DNA of 41,577 bases from Caldisericota bacterium (GTDB lineage: Bacteria; Caldisericota; Caldisericia; Cryosericales; Cryosericaceae), in contig JAPLGL010000089.1 of NCBI GenBank assembly GCA_026390155.1, forward strand, positions 1 to 41,577, given 5' to 3'. Shown here in pieces: positions 16,439 to 24,842 of this stretch. How positions within the stretch are numbered: position 1 is the first letter of the stretch; every line of letters begins with the position of its first letter. The position numbers and the translations under genes were made by a program. The notes beneath the pieces were generated by a model that was not told the origin of the DNA, did not search any database, and saw only the letters and a list, made by a program, of their open reading frames with translations.

Positions 16439-16834
16439 ATGCGTCGACACCCACGGCCACTGCGGATGCTCCTCATCCTGGTCGGCGTGCTGGTGGTATG
16501 CTCCCTGGTTTCGCAAGTCACCTACGGACGATGGCTCCAGCGCACTGCTGATGCCCTGGCCATGCATTCGCCCATCATATCGTATCGGTATCCCGGTATC
16601 TACGAGGGCAGTGCGCGGGTCGGGCACGTCGCCGCAGAGGTCCGCGTGACAATGGGGGCCCAGGGCATCACCGCCATCGAGTTCCTCCGGCGGCCGTTCG
16701 GAAAGATGGACCCGCTGATCGACCGGATCGTCAAGGCGGGCGGCGTACCGGTTGATGTCATCACCGGAGCCACAGTCAGCAGCAAGGTCGTGATGAAAGC
16801 CATCGACGATGCCCTCATGAAGCAGCAGCCGTGA
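16439..16834 (+). CDS. Membrane-anchored FMN-binding domain protein
   Basis: The protein has 131 residues. It has one N-terminal helix (MLLILVGVLVVCSLVS) and a compact FMN_bind domain. The motif VDVITGATVSSKVVMKAI near residues 102-119 matches the S/T-G-A-T-x-S/T-S signature where ApbE attaches FMN covalently to the second Thr in RnfG/NqrC-like proteins. It therefore probably carries flavin on the outer face of the membrane. It sits two bases after flavodoxin 1 and nine bases before flavodoxin 2. In the ORF track it is hidden within a longer ORF whose first half is out-of-frame with flavodoxin 1. Confidence 0.88.
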   Translation: MRRHPRPLRMLLILVGVLVVCSLVSQVTYGRWLQRTADALAMHSPIISYRYPGIYEGSARVGHVAAEVRVTMGAQGITAIEFLRRPFGKMDPLIDRIVKAGGVPVDVITGATVSSKVVMKAIDDALMKQQP

Positions 16835-16842
16835 CCTGAGCA

Positions 16843-17613
16843 GTGGACCTGCTCATCATCTACTACAGCCGCGAAGGGTCCACCAGGCAGATCGCGCGGG
16901 GACTGGCACAGGCGACCGGGGGCACCGTACGGGAACTGGTGGACAGCCGCAGGATGGCAAACGGGGGCATGTTCCGTGCCCTGCTCGCTGTCATGCTTGG
17001 CCTGGAGACGACGCTGGTGAACCCCGATTACACCGTCGAACCATATGAGCGGGTCGTGATCATGACGCCGATCTGGGTGGGCCGTCCAACGCCCGCTGTC
17101 ATGACGTTCATCGGCAATGCTGTGCTCAAAGGCAAGAAAACGTTTGTCGTGGCCGTCGGCAGCACTGCGGCCAACCCAGGGGCTATCGCCAGGCTGGAGA
17201 AGCGGCTGACAGCCCGTGGAGCCCTCGTTGTCGGACATAGTGACGCACTGGGGTACATCCCAGACCCAAAGGCAGTCCGTCCATCGGGCGAGGAACTCGC
17301 TGCTGAGGGAATTCTGCTCGCACAGACCGTCCGGCAGGCGTTCGAGCCACAGTCCCGATCACAGGCTACGTCTCCTGGCACTCCAGCACAACAAGAAGGC
17401 CGGCAGCGTATAGCTGCCGGCCTGGTCACTGAGAAGCCGTTCTCCCTAGTGATGCAGCAGGCTGATCATGATCCCCGCAGCAACGGCAGTACCAATAACG
17501 CCGGCGACGTTGGGACCCATGGCGTGCATGAGGAGGAAATTGGCAGGATTGTCCTTCTGCCCGACCTTCTGGCTGACCCGCGCGGCCATGGGGACAGCCG
17601 ACACGCCAGCTGA
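16843..17613 (+). CDS. Flavodoxin (copy 2) with aberrant C-terminal read-through
   Basis: The ORF has 256 residues from a GTG at 16843. Residues 1-165 are a flavodoxin parallel to copy 1: [25 protein letters not shown]-like '[14 protein letters not shown]', and [19 protein letters not shown]. The domain should end near RQAFEPQ (base 17355). The frame instead runs on through a perfect hairpin and 168 bases into the antisense of the sodium-pump beta gene, giving a tail with no domain character. A +1 shift would stop at TAG 17411-17413, inside the hairpin loop. Stop-codon loss or an unseen frameshift is likely. The start lacks a strong ribosome site, so coupling to the upstream gene is probable. 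Confidence 0.75.
   Translation: MDLLIIYYSREGSTRQIARGLAQATGGTVRELVDSRRMANGGMFRALLAVMLGLETTLVNPDYTVEPYERVVIMTPIWVGRPTPAVMTFIGNAVLKGKKTFVVAVGSTAANPGAIARLEKRLTARGALVVGHSDALGYIPDPKAVRPSGEELAAEGILLAQTVRQAFEPQSRSQATSPGTPAQQEGRQRIAAGLVTEKPFSLVMQQADHDPRSNGSTNNAGDVGTHGVHEEEIGRIVLLPDLLADPRGHGDSRHAS
17397..17423 (-). terminator. Terminator hairpin between convergent flavodoxin and sodium-pump genes
   Basis: AGGCCGGCAGC and GCTGCCGGCCT form a perfect 11-bp stem around GTATA. On the minus strand it lies 22 bases after the beta-subunit stop and is followed by TTCTTGTTGTG, so it best serves the sodium-pump operon. Confidence 0.75.
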
Positions 17614-18531
17614 ACCGATGAGCGGGTTGATTTTGTGTCCGGACAGCACCCACATGAGGTCCCCCAGGAGCATCCCGCCCGCAGTGCTGAACCCGAAGGC
17701 GATGACGCCCAGTCCGATGATGTAGAGCGTCTGCTTGTTGAGGAAGGACTCCGCATTCATCGATGCGCCCACGGCGACGGACAGGAAGATCGTGCAGATG
17801 TTGATGAGCTCGTTGGCGGCTGTGTTGGTGAGCCTCTCGACCACACCGCTCTCGCGCAGCAGGTTGCCCAGCATGAGCATGCCCACGAGCGGCCCGACCG
17901 GGGGCAGCAGGATGCTGATGACGAAGGTGGTCACGATGGGAAACAGGACACGCTCGAGCTTGCCGACGGGGCGCAGCTGCTCCATGACCGTGCTGCGCAT
18001 CTCGTGCGTCGACAGTAGCCGCATGATGGGCGGCTGGATCAGCGGCACAAGGGACATGTACGTGTACGCGGCGACGGCGATTGGACCCAGCAACTCGGGG
18101 GCCAGCTTGGTCGCGGTGTAGATAGCCGTCGGCCCGTCGGCCCCTCCGATGATGCCGATGTCGCCCGCCTGGCTGATGGTGAAGTTCAGCAGTTTGGCGA
18201 TGACCATGGCAACAAAGACACCAAGTTGTGCAGCAGCGCCCAGCAGCAGCGACACGGGGTTGGCCAGCAACGGGCCGAAGTCCGTCATGGCGCCAATACC
18301 CAGAAAGATAAGCGGGGGCAGGATCTCGGACTTGACCATGAAGTAGAAGAAGTCGAGCAGGGCTGTCGGCTTGACGGTTCCGGTCAGATCACGAACGTAG
18401 TCGGGGTTGATACTGAAGAAGGCGCCCTTGGCCGCCGGGATGTTGGCGAGAAAACAGCCAAACGCAATCGGCAGCAGCAGGATCGGCTCGAAATCCTTGG
18501 CGATCGCCAGGTACATGAGCATAATGCTCAT
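17446..18531 (-). CDS. oadB: Sodium-translocating decarboxylase, beta subunit
   Basis: The protein has 361 residues with about ten membrane helices. The hallmark [19 protein letters not shown], with the sodium-site aspartate, is near residue 130. Other family segments include [38 protein letters not shown] and the C-terminal [19 protein letters not shown]. This subunit decarboxylates carboxybiotin and pumps sodium ions outward. It covers oxaloacetate, methylmalonyl-CoA and glutaconyl-CoA decarboxylases, which cannot be told apart by this subunit alone. Its N terminus appears some ten residues shorter than usual. It begins four bases after the gamma/biotin gene. The carboxyltransferase alpha subunit is not in the window. 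Confidence 0.9.
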   Translation of the reverse strand: MSIMLMYLAIAKDFEPILLLPIAFGCFLANIPAAKGAFFSINPDYVRDLTGTVKPTALLDFFYFMVKSEILPPLIFLGIGAMTDFGPLLANPVSLLLGAAAQLGVFVAMVIAKLLNFTISQAGDIGIIGGADGPTAIYTATKLAPELLGPIAVAAYTYMSLVPLIQPPIMRLLSTHEMRSTVMEQLRPVGKLERVLFPIVTTFVISILLPPVGPLVGMLMLGNLLRESGVVERLTNTAANELINICTIFLSVAVGASMNAESFLNKQTLYIIGLGVIAFGFSTAGGMLLGDLMWVLSGHKINPLIGSAGVSAVPMAARVSQKVGQKDNPANFLLMHAMGPNVAGVIGTAVAAGIMISLLHH

Positions 18532-18535
18532 AGCT

Positions 18536-19312
18536 CTACTCCATCCTCAGGAGAGGCTCGCCGGTCTTGACCGACTGGTTGACCTCGACACAGACGTCGC
18601 CGACCACACAGTCACGTGGGGCAAGGATCTCATTTTCCATCTTCATAGCTTCGATGATCAGCAGCGTGTCGCCCCGCTTGAACGCCTTGCCAGGCGCGGC
18701 AAACACCTTGAGGACCTTGCCGGGCAACGGGGATTTCATGAGGTTCGGTGCATCAGCGGTGGGCGCAGAAGGCACAGGGCGAGGTGTGGCGGTTGGAGAA
18801 GGAAGCATCGCGCGGGGAGAAGGTTGGACAACCGCAGCGGGCTGCGCAATACGCGCGGGAGTTGCCGCGACCTGACCCACAGACTGTACCACGGGCTGTG
18901 CGCCGGCTGTCTGCCCAACCCCTACTTCAAACGTCCTACCGTTGACCGTGATTCTGAAGGCACGCGATCGCGCGGTCGGAATCCTGAGGCCTCCTCCGTT
19001 CTGGGCGGCACTGCGGACACCATCTGTCCCCAGCTGACCGAGGTCAACCGTGGCTGGCATCGCCAACGGCTGTTCGGCCCCCTCACCAGTTCGCAGCGCA
19101 CGTTGAATCATCGGGAGCTCGGAGGCAGGCTCATCCCCAGCGGCGACGTCGAACTGGCCGTCTGCACCGTCGACGGGGACAACCTCACCCCGGGACCCAC
19201 GGCTGAGGAACCTCAATCCGTAGCAGACAAACATGAGAAACGCCAAGACGGCAAACACCACCAGCATGTCCACCAGGGACAACCAGAGGCTCGAAGCAAC
19301 CGTATCCGGCAT
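18536..19312 (-). CDS. Fused gamma subunit and biotin carrier of the sodium-pump decarboxylase
   Basis: The protein has 258 residues. An N-terminal membrane helix ([21 protein letters not shown]) resembles the OadG gamma subunit. A long low-complexity Ala/Pro linker follows (about residues 125-180), then a biotinyl domain: [20 protein letters not shown] and EAMKMENEI, with the biotinylated Lys. Fusion of gamma and biotin carrier puts the swinging arm directly on the membrane complex. I start it at 19312, the third of three clustered ATGs, because AAAAGGAG directly abuts the first ATG and is nine bases from the third. It forms an operon with the beta subunit. Confidence 0.85.
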   Translation of the reverse strand: MPDTVASSLWLSLVDMLVVFAVLAFLMFVCYGLRFLSRGSRGEVVPVDGADGQFDVAAGDEPASELPMIQRALRTGEGAEQPLAMPATVDLGQLGTDGVRSAAQNGGGLRIPTARSRAFRITVNGRTFEVGVGQTAGAQPVVQSVGQVAATPARIAQPAAVVQPSPRAMLPSPTATPRPVPSAPTADAPNLMKSPLPGKVLKVFAAPGKAFKRGDTLLIIEAMKMENEILAPRDCVVGDVCVEVNQSVKTGEPLLRME

Positions 19313-19420
19313 CGCCATCATCTCCTTTTCACTGATTCCATGCGCCCGGCTGGAAGGAGTCTGGCTTAGCCCGATGCCCAGACAAACGGTCTCGACATCA
19401 ACTCCAACTACTCCCAGTTT

Positions 19421-19429
19421 ATTATATCA
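19421..19429 (-). promoter_or_regulatory. Extended -10 promoter of the sodium-pump operon
   Basis: On the minus strand TGATATAAT is a perfect extended -10 element about 110 bases before the start. A weak TTGATT lies 15 bases upstream of TATAAT. This is also close to the border where base composition changes. Confidence 0.6.
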
Positions 19430-19550
19430 AATCCAGAACTGAATCAATGGAAAGAGGCTGGGGGGCTGGAACCCACTCCTTCATAGACCGCCGGCAGCCA
19501 TCCACAAGCTGACTCCAGACACGAAGACACGCGAGAACTATATGATTGCT

Positions 19551-19584
19551 GCCCTGGAGACCTGTCTACGCAGGTGTCCAGGGC
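19551..19584 (-). terminator. Hairpin after the TPR gene
   Basis: GCCCTGGAGACCTG and CAGGTGTCCAGGGC pair with a single mismatch around TCTACG, 35 bases after the TPR-protein stop. There is no clear T-run, so termination strength is uncertain. Confidence 0.5.
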
Positions 19585-19619
19585 AGACCATCCACGTTTC
19601 TTCTTTGACGTGCTCTCTC

Positions 19620-20351
19620 TTAGTCGACCTTCTCCCTCATCGTGGCCAGTATCTGTGAGACATTTCCAAATCTTGCGTTTCTTGTCTGCACTTTCAGAAG
19701 GTACTCTGATGCCTTGACTTTGTCGCCCTTGCTGAGATAAGCAATACCTAAACCAAAAGAAACAGCAAGTTCATTTTCGTTCATGGGAAGGGATGCAGAA
19801 TCATACCGGCTCAAGACTTCAATTGCGCCATCGTAGTCTTTCATGTCATAGAGAGCCGAGCCCAATAGCCTGACCGTCTTGATCGTACGCTCTTCAACTG
19901 GGATCGCCGTCAACAGTTCCTTTGTCTTCTGAATATCGCCTGCAAAGTAGAAGAAGCTCCCAATGAGAAATCTTACAAAGGGTGTATCACTCGCATCCAT
20001 CTTTATGTACAGTTTGGATGATGCGGCCTTGAAGGTATCGAGATTCTTCCTCTGTTGTCCGAATATCTTGACAAGATTTTCCTCATTCGCATTCAGCCTG
20101 GCAGATGCCAGCATACAATCGACTGCTTTGTCTACTTCCTTCCTATCAAGGTGCTTTTTGGCTTTCTGCATCAAGTGAGACGCTTTGTAATCGTAGGAAA
20201 GCAGGTACACAAGATAAATGGCAAAGGAGACGAAAAGGCACATGGCACCAAACAGCCACTTGTCCCTGAAAAACACGGAAAAAATGCTGATGATCAGGCC
20301 AATCGTCGAGATGGAAAGCAGGAGTTTGGGGAAGCTTCGAATTCTGAACAT
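19620..20351 (-). CDS. Membrane protein with TPR-like repeats
   Basis: The protein has 243 residues. Two N-terminal membrane helices (LLLSISTIGLIISIFSVFF and LFGAMCLFVSFAIYLVYLL) precede a cytoplasmic helical region. Repeats such as LDRKEVDKAVDCMLASARLN, GSFFYFAGDIQKTKELLTAIP, GSALYDMKDYDGAIEVLSRYD and GIAYLSKGDKVKASEYLLKV have TPR spacing. ATG 20351 is preferred because AAGGAG lies eight bases upstream; the track's 20354 start is a TTG. Function is unknown. Codon use is clearly less GC-rich than in the genes to the left, so it is the first gene of the low-GC segment. Confidence 0.7.
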   Translation of the reverse strand: MFRIRSFPKLLLSISTIGLIISIFSVFFRDKWLFGAMCLFVSFAIYLVYLLSYDYKASHLMQKAKKHLDRKEVDKAVDCMLASARLNANEENLVKIFGQQRKNLDTFKAASSKLYIKMDASDTPFVRFLIGSFFYFAGDIQKTKELLTAIPVEERTIKTVRLLGSALYDMKDYDGAIEVLSRYDSASLPMNENELAVSFGLGIAYLSKGDKVKASEYLLKVQTRNARFGNVSQILATMREKVD

Positions 20352-20397
20352 CAACTGGTCTCCTTGTTGTTACTGCTCTTCAGTATGCAGACAGAAA

Positions 20398-20417
20398 GGG
20401 AGGGCATACGCCCTCCC
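20398..20417 (-). terminator. Hairpin downstream of the nucleobase permease
   Basis: GGGAGGGC and GCCCTCCC form a perfect 8-bp stem around ATAC, 28 bases after the permease stop. On the minus strand TTTCTG follows. It probably ends the long catabolic operon. Confidence 0.65.
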
Positions 20418-20445
20418 CACAAGAGGAACTACCTGAAGAAGTATC

Positions 20446-21855
20446 CTAGTCTCTTACTCCAATACCTCTTTCCTTGTCAGTACCGGGGACAAGGTTGTCA
20501 AGAATACCAGCAGTAATACCACCAACAGCCATACCATTCTTGAGAAGACCGTTGAAGATGCCCGCAAGCCATTCTGCGTTGGCGAAGACAATCGTATGCT
20601 GTGCCATATATCCGGGAAGTCCAAGGCCAAGAGCGAATGCAAAACCGAAAATCAAGAGGTTTCTCATGGATGTTACATCTGCACGAGTAAATACCTGGAG
20701 TCCAAGTGCACCGATGAGACCGAACAGCGAAAGATACGCCGCACCAATAATCGGGGAAGGAATCGTTCCAATGACTGTGCCAAACTTCCAGAGGAAGCCC
20801 AACACGATAAGAATGACTGCACCGGTTCTAATAACCCTTCTTGAAGCAATACCTGTAAGGGCAACAATACCGATGTTCTCGGTGTAACTAGTGGTCCCTA
20901 CGCCACCCATCATACCTGAGATGATGCAGCCGAGTCCTTCTGCGCCGATACCCATTGAAATCGTTTTCGCAGAAGGATCTTTGAGTCCTGATGCATAGCT
21001 GATGCTGTGGTAGTCTCCAATTGACTCAATTATTGAAGAAGTATACGCTGCGATAATTGCCGTGAAGGCCAGCGTGTTGAACTTCAGCGTCTGCCCAACG
21101 CTGCCGTAACGGAAAAGTGTGGGCCAGACAATCCACGGCGCTCCGGAAATTGCCTGAAAGTTGATATGCATTGAGTTGCCCGCTGGAAACCAACCGACAA
21201 GTGTTCCAAGCACTGCAACCAGATAAAGAGTGATCATCGAAAGAAAGACCGGGAACGCATTGAGATTCTTGTTCTTTATGATCAGGGCAAAGACAAAGAT
21301 GAGTGCTACTCCCAGAAGAGAGACAATCCAGTTGGATGATGCGGTGCTGACTGCTGTTCCAGCGAGGCCAAAGCCGATCAACATGATTGTTGGCCCTATG
21401 ACAACAGGGGTGACTATCTTCTTGAGAAGCCCGACGAGTCTTGAGTAGCCAACAACCAATTCATAGATACCGCCATAGAATAGTGCTCCGCCGAGAGCCT
21501 GCATCATCTCGTTGACTCCGCCGCCATTGTTCTTCACGCTGGTAAAGATGATCACGGCAGCTGGAATGAATGAGAACGACGAGCCCTGTACTATCGGAAG
21601 ACTAGAGCCAATTCTTGCGTCGCACTGGATGAGCGTTGCAATACCCGTTACCATATAAACGGTTGCGATAAGGATGCCCAGTTGCTGAGAGTTCATTCCC
21701 ATCGCCTGTCCAAAGAGAATCGGCACAAGCGTCGTCGCTCCGAACAGTGTGAGAATGTGCTGGAGTCCTGCAACAATCGAGAAACCCCATGACGGATATG
21801 AATCCACGGGCCACGGGACTACTCGAGTCTTGAATGCACCTTGCTCTTCTGACAT
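20446..21855 (-). CDS. NCS2-family nucleobase (xanthine/uracil) permease
   Basis: The protein has 469 residues and about 14 membrane helices. Family motifs are present: GLQHILTLFGATTLVPIL in helix 1, GSSFSFIPAAVIIF in helix 3, and YTSSIIESIGDYHSISYASG in helix 8, whose Glu and Asp bind the base. GGVGTTSYTENIGIVALTG follows. Members import uracil, xanthine, uric acid or other bases with protons. The start at 21855 gives the canonical soluble tail. It is the last gene after the hydroxylase trio on the same strand, so it most likely imports that enzyme's substrate. The motif region SFTEN/SYTEN does not by itself settle purine versus uracil specificity. Confidence 0.9.
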   Translation of the reverse strand: MSEEQGAFKTRVVPWPVDSYPSWGFSIVAGLQHILTLFGATTLVPILFGQAMGMNSQQLGILIATVYMVTGIATLIQCDARIGSSLPIVQGSSFSFIPAAVIIFTSVKNNGGGVNEMMQALGGALFYGGIYELVVGYSRLVGLLKKIVTPVVIGPTIMLIGFGLAGTAVSTASSNWIVSLLGVALIFVFALIIKNKNLNAFPVFLSMITLYLVAVLGTLVGWFPAGNSMHINFQAISGAPWIVWPTLFRYGSVGQTLKFNTLAFTAIIAAYTSSIIESIGDYHSISYASGLKDPSAKTISMGIGAEGLGCIISGMMGGVGTTSYTENIGIVALTGIASRRVIRTGAVILIVLGFLWKFGTVIGTIPSPIIGAAYLSLFGLIGALGLQVFTRADVTSMRNLLIFGFAFALGLGLPGYMAQHTIVFANAEWLAGIFNGLLKNGMAVGGITAGILDNLVPGTDKERGIGVRD

Positions 21856-22013
21856 TTGGAACCTCCCCCTATCCCTTGTCATCGCTCTCATTGGAGGCGA
21901 TTACGACTCCGGTCTTTCCAACATGACTCTGCTCAAGCCTCTTGACGATGCCAGCACCTCCCTTTCTGCAAGATACCTCCAAAGCCGTTTCCTGGACTTC
22001 CCCCTATTCTGCA
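21856..22013 (-). other. Gap between permease and hydroxylase large subunit
   Basis: The 158-base gap contains TATAAT overlapping the large-subunit stop codon but no good -35. No ORF or hairpin was recognised. The permease is probably read from the upstream transcript, perhaps with a weak internal promoter. Confidence 0.35.
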
Positions 22014-24362
22014 TTATAGTGATTTTCCGGTTTCTTCCTTCAAAGCCTGCACAATCTTTTCAGCTGTCATTGGCGGGCTCTTTATGCGTATGCCAAGTGC
22101 GTTTTCAATCGCATTGGCGACAGCGGGCATCACTGGAATCATTGTATGCTCTCCGACCCCTCTTGCTCCAAACGGACCATCAAGCTGTGGCACCTCAACA
22201 ATGATAGAGTGCATCTCGCGAGGGGCGTCAAGAGATGTCGGGATCTTGTAATCAGTGAAGTTCGGATTGCGTATTCTGCCTTCTTCGTCAAAGATGACCT
22301 CTTCCCAGAGAGCCGTCCCAAGACCTTGGACAAACCCACCCTCAATCTGCCCTTTGACGAGGTCAGGATTGATGGCTTTTCCTGCATCAAAGGCTTCTGC
22401 CATTCTCAGGACCCTGACTCTGCCTGTTTCCTTGTCAATTTCAATTTCAACGGCACCTGCACCAGTTGTGTAGTGCACGTTCGGGTGTCCTCCCATGCCT
22501 GTTTCGGGGTCTACTTTGGCTGACGTAAACTCTGGCATAAAGGAACCCCTTCCAAGAACTGGGCCTCCTCGGAAAGTCCCGTCCGACATCTGTATACCGT
22601 TGATGACAAATTCCTCCAGAGGAAGCGCAAAGTCAGGCTTCGCATGGCACTTTACCGTCCCATCTTCCAGATAGAGGTCTGCTTCCTCGATGTGATGTGC
22701 GATAGAAACCACGTTGATGATCTGATTCCTGGCATCAATTGCAGCACGTCTTACGGCATTGCCACAACTCCATGTAACGTGTGAAGCAACCGTCTGCCAT
22801 TCGTACGGGTTTCTATCAGTATCTGGAAGCTCCACCCTGACTTTTTCAAGTGGAAGCCCAAGCTCCTCGGCGGCGATCTTGCCCATCGCCGTCATGAAGC
22901 CCTGGCCAAGCTCCATTCCTGAAACAAGTATGTTGATGCTTGCATCTTCATTGAACTTGATGAATGCCGCAGATGATTCATTCGCGGGCATAGCCGGTGC
23001 TTTCCACACCAAGGCAAAACCTTTGCCTCTCACTCTATTAACATCATCTGATTTGCTTTCCTTGCCCCATTCAATTGCCTTGGCAACTTCATCGATACAC
23101 TTCAGTATTCCTGTTGGGCCCATTTCAACGCCGTAGGCGACAGTGTCTCCTTCTTGAATGGCATTCTTCTTCCTGAATTCAACGGGGTCCATGTTTAACG
23201 CCTTGGCGATCCTGTCGATATGGCTTTCAATTCCAAAATGGAACTCAGAATAGCCAAATCCCCTGTAAGCCCCGCATGGAGGCCTGTTTGTATAGATCGC
23301 ATATGAGTCAATCCAGACGTTTGGAATCCTGTAGGGGCCAGTTGCAGAGAAGCCGGTTGCATTGACGACGTTTGAACCATACTCAGCCGAAGCTCCGACA
23401 TCCCAGAACAGCTGATGCTTGAGGGCAACTATTGTGCCGTCGTTCTTTACGCCCATCTTGACATACGCTTTCAGTTCCTGCCTCTGGGAAGTGTTCTGGA
23501 ACTCATCTTTCCGCGAGTATCTGATCTTGACTGGATGGCCTGGCACTTTCATTGCGCAGGCAGCTGCGATGACTTCCATATTGACTCCTGCCTTGCCGCC
23601 AAAACCACCACCGACATAAGGAGTAATGATCCTTACATCCTTGTGTTTCAGGTTCAAGACGTTTGCAAGAATGTTCCTTTGCGTGTGTGGGGACTGAGTG
23701 GAGTTCCACATCGTCAATCTGCCGTCGAACGTATAAAGTGCTGCCGAAACGTGCGTTTCGATCGGCGCATGCACAACGTGAGGTATGTGATACCAGTCTT
23801 CGAGAATGTAATCAGCCTCTTCAAACGCCTTCTCAACGTCGCCCTTCCTTATCTTTCTGAGATGGGCGATATTTGTGCCGGGCTGCGGATAAAGCCATGG
23901 AACAACTTCGTAGTCTCCGAGATCTGGATGAATGAGTACCGCATCTGGCTTGAGTGCTTCAAGGGGGTCTTGAAGGACTGGAAGTGGCTCATACTCCACC
24001 TTGACAAGGCTTATGGCCTTGTCTGCTATTCCCTGAGAGGATGCCACTACTGCCGCAACCTGCTGACCGACATAGCGAACCCTGTCCCTTGCAAACAGCT
24101 GGCTGTCCTTCAGATAGAGCCCGCATGTTCCCGGACAATCCTGCCCGGAAAGCACTGCATGTACCCCTGGCACTTGTTCTGCATCGCTCGTATTGATGCT
24201 CTTGATTGTTGCATGAGCATAGGGGCTTCCGAGAATCGCCGCGTACAGCATGCCTGGACCGAGGTCGATATCATCAGCATATTTCGCTGTTGCTGTGATC
24301 TTCTCAAGACCATCAAGCCTCACGGCATTGTGGCCAACTAGCTTAAGATCCAATTCTGTCAT
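22014..24362 (-). CDS. xdhA: Xanthine-dehydrogenase-type hydroxylase, molybdopterin subunit
   Basis: The protein has 782 residues. It begins with the small 'a/b hammerhead' domain (VRLDGLEKITATAKYADDI). Molybdopterin-binding motifs include ITPYVGGGFGGKAG and RPPCGAYRGFGYSEFHFGIES. The catalytic glutamate lies in GARGVGEHTMIP near the C terminus, and PPMTAEKIVQAL ends the protein as in bacterial XdhA/XdhD. The family hydroxylates purines, nicotinate, pyrimidines or aldehydes with water as oxygen source. Substrate cannot be read from motifs alone. It forms an operon with the FeS and FAD subunits and is next to a nucleobase permease. The symbol is by family only. Confidence 0.88.
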   Translation of the reverse strand: MTELDLKLVGHNAVRLDGLEKITATAKYADDIDLGPGMLYAAILGSPYAHATIKSINTSDAEQVPGVHAVLSGQDCPGTCGLYLKDSQLFARDRVRYVGQQVAAVVASSQGIADKAISLVKVEYEPLPVLQDPLEALKPDAVLIHPDLGDYEVVPWLYPQPGTNIAHLRKIRKGDVEKAFEEADYILEDWYHIPHVVHAPIETHVSAALYTFDGRLTMWNSTQSPHTQRNILANVLNLKHKDVRIITPYVGGGFGGKAGVNMEVIAAACAMKVPGHPVKIRYSRKDEFQNTSQRQELKAYVKMGVKNDGTIVALKHQLFWDVGASAEYGSNVVNATGFSATGPYRIPNVWIDSYAIYTNRPPCGAYRGFGYSEFHFGIESHIDRIAKALNMDPVEFRKKNAIQEGDTVAYGVEMGPTGILKCIDEVAKAIEWGKESKSDDVNRVRGKGFALVWKAPAMPANESSAAFIKFNEDASINILVSGMELGQGFMTAMGKIAAEELGLPLEKVRVELPDTDRNPYEWQTVASHVTWSCGNAVRRAAIDARNQIINVVSIAHHIEEADLYLEDGTVKCHAKPDFALPLEEFVINGIQMSDGTFRGGPVLGRGSFMPEFTSAKVDPETGMGGHPNVHYTTGAGAVEIEIDKETGRVRVLRMAEAFDAGKAINPDLVKGQIEGGFVQGLGTALWEEVIFDEEGRIRNPNFTDYKIPTSLDAPREMHSIIVEVPQLDGPFGARGVGEHTMIPVMPAVANAIENALGIRIKSPPMTAEKIVQALKEETGKSL

Positions 24363-24371
24363 GTCTCCTGC

Positions 24372-24833
24372 CTATTCACTTCTTGTTACGTCAACAATTG
24401 CATCAACGACGCTCCCATAGCCCGTACACCTGCAAAGGTTGCCGGCGATTGCCTCCCGTATCTCTTCTTCGCCCGGGTGGGGATTGCTTGTCAGAAGCTC
24501 CGTTGCAGAGATTATTATCCCAGGGGCACAGAAACCGCACTGGAAGGAGTTATGAGCCAGAAAAGACTCCTGCAAAGGCGTAAGTCCGTCCTTTTCAAGC
24601 CCCTCCACCGTGACAATCTCCTGTCCATCTGCTTCAACTGCATACATGATGCAAGTTCTTACACTCTTCCCATTCAGGAGAACAGAGCAAGCTCCACACT
24701 CTCCTCTTCCACAGCCATACTTGGGACTCTTGACGCCAAGCTTGTCTCTCAGGACGTCAAGAAGCTTCTCGTGCGGTTCAACAGCAACCGTTGTCTCATA
24801 TCCATTCAGTTTGAGCGTTATCTCTTTCTTCAT
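24372..24833 (-). CDS. xdhC: Xanthine-dehydrogenase-type hydroxylase, 2Fe-2S subunit
   Basis: The protein has 153 residues, the usual size. The N-terminal plant-type ferredoxin domain has C-x4-C-x2-C in YGCGRGECGACSVLL with a fourth Cys in RTCIMY. The C-terminal helical domain has FQCGFCAPG and GNLCRCTGYG for the second cluster. It relays electrons from molybdopterin to FAD. AGGAGGGG precedes the start. It lies nine bases after the FAD-subunit gene and nine before the large subunit. Symbols for these subunits vary between species. Confidence 0.92.
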   Translation of the reverse strand: MKKEITLKLNGYETTVAVEPHEKLLDVLRDKLGVKSPKYGCGRGECGACSVLLNGKSVRTCIMYAVEADGQEIVTVEGLEKDGLTPLQESFLAHNSFQCGFCAPGIIISATELLTSNPHPGEEEIREAIAGNLCRCTGYGSVVDAIVDVTRSE

Positions 24834-24842
24834 CTGCCCCTC

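Noticed and set aside
18407-19369. 320-residue plus-strand ORF over the gamma/biotin gene
   Set aside because: The minus strand contains EAMKMEN and a ribosome site; this is its shadow.
21990-22025. TATAAT overlapping the large-subunit stop as a permease promoter
   Set aside because: No -35 at acceptable spacing; the hexamer arises from the CTA-TAA-T of the coding end.
23415-24341. 308-residue plus-strand ORF over the molybdopterin subunit
   Set aside because: Antisense of a gene with complete xanthine-dehydrogenase motifs.
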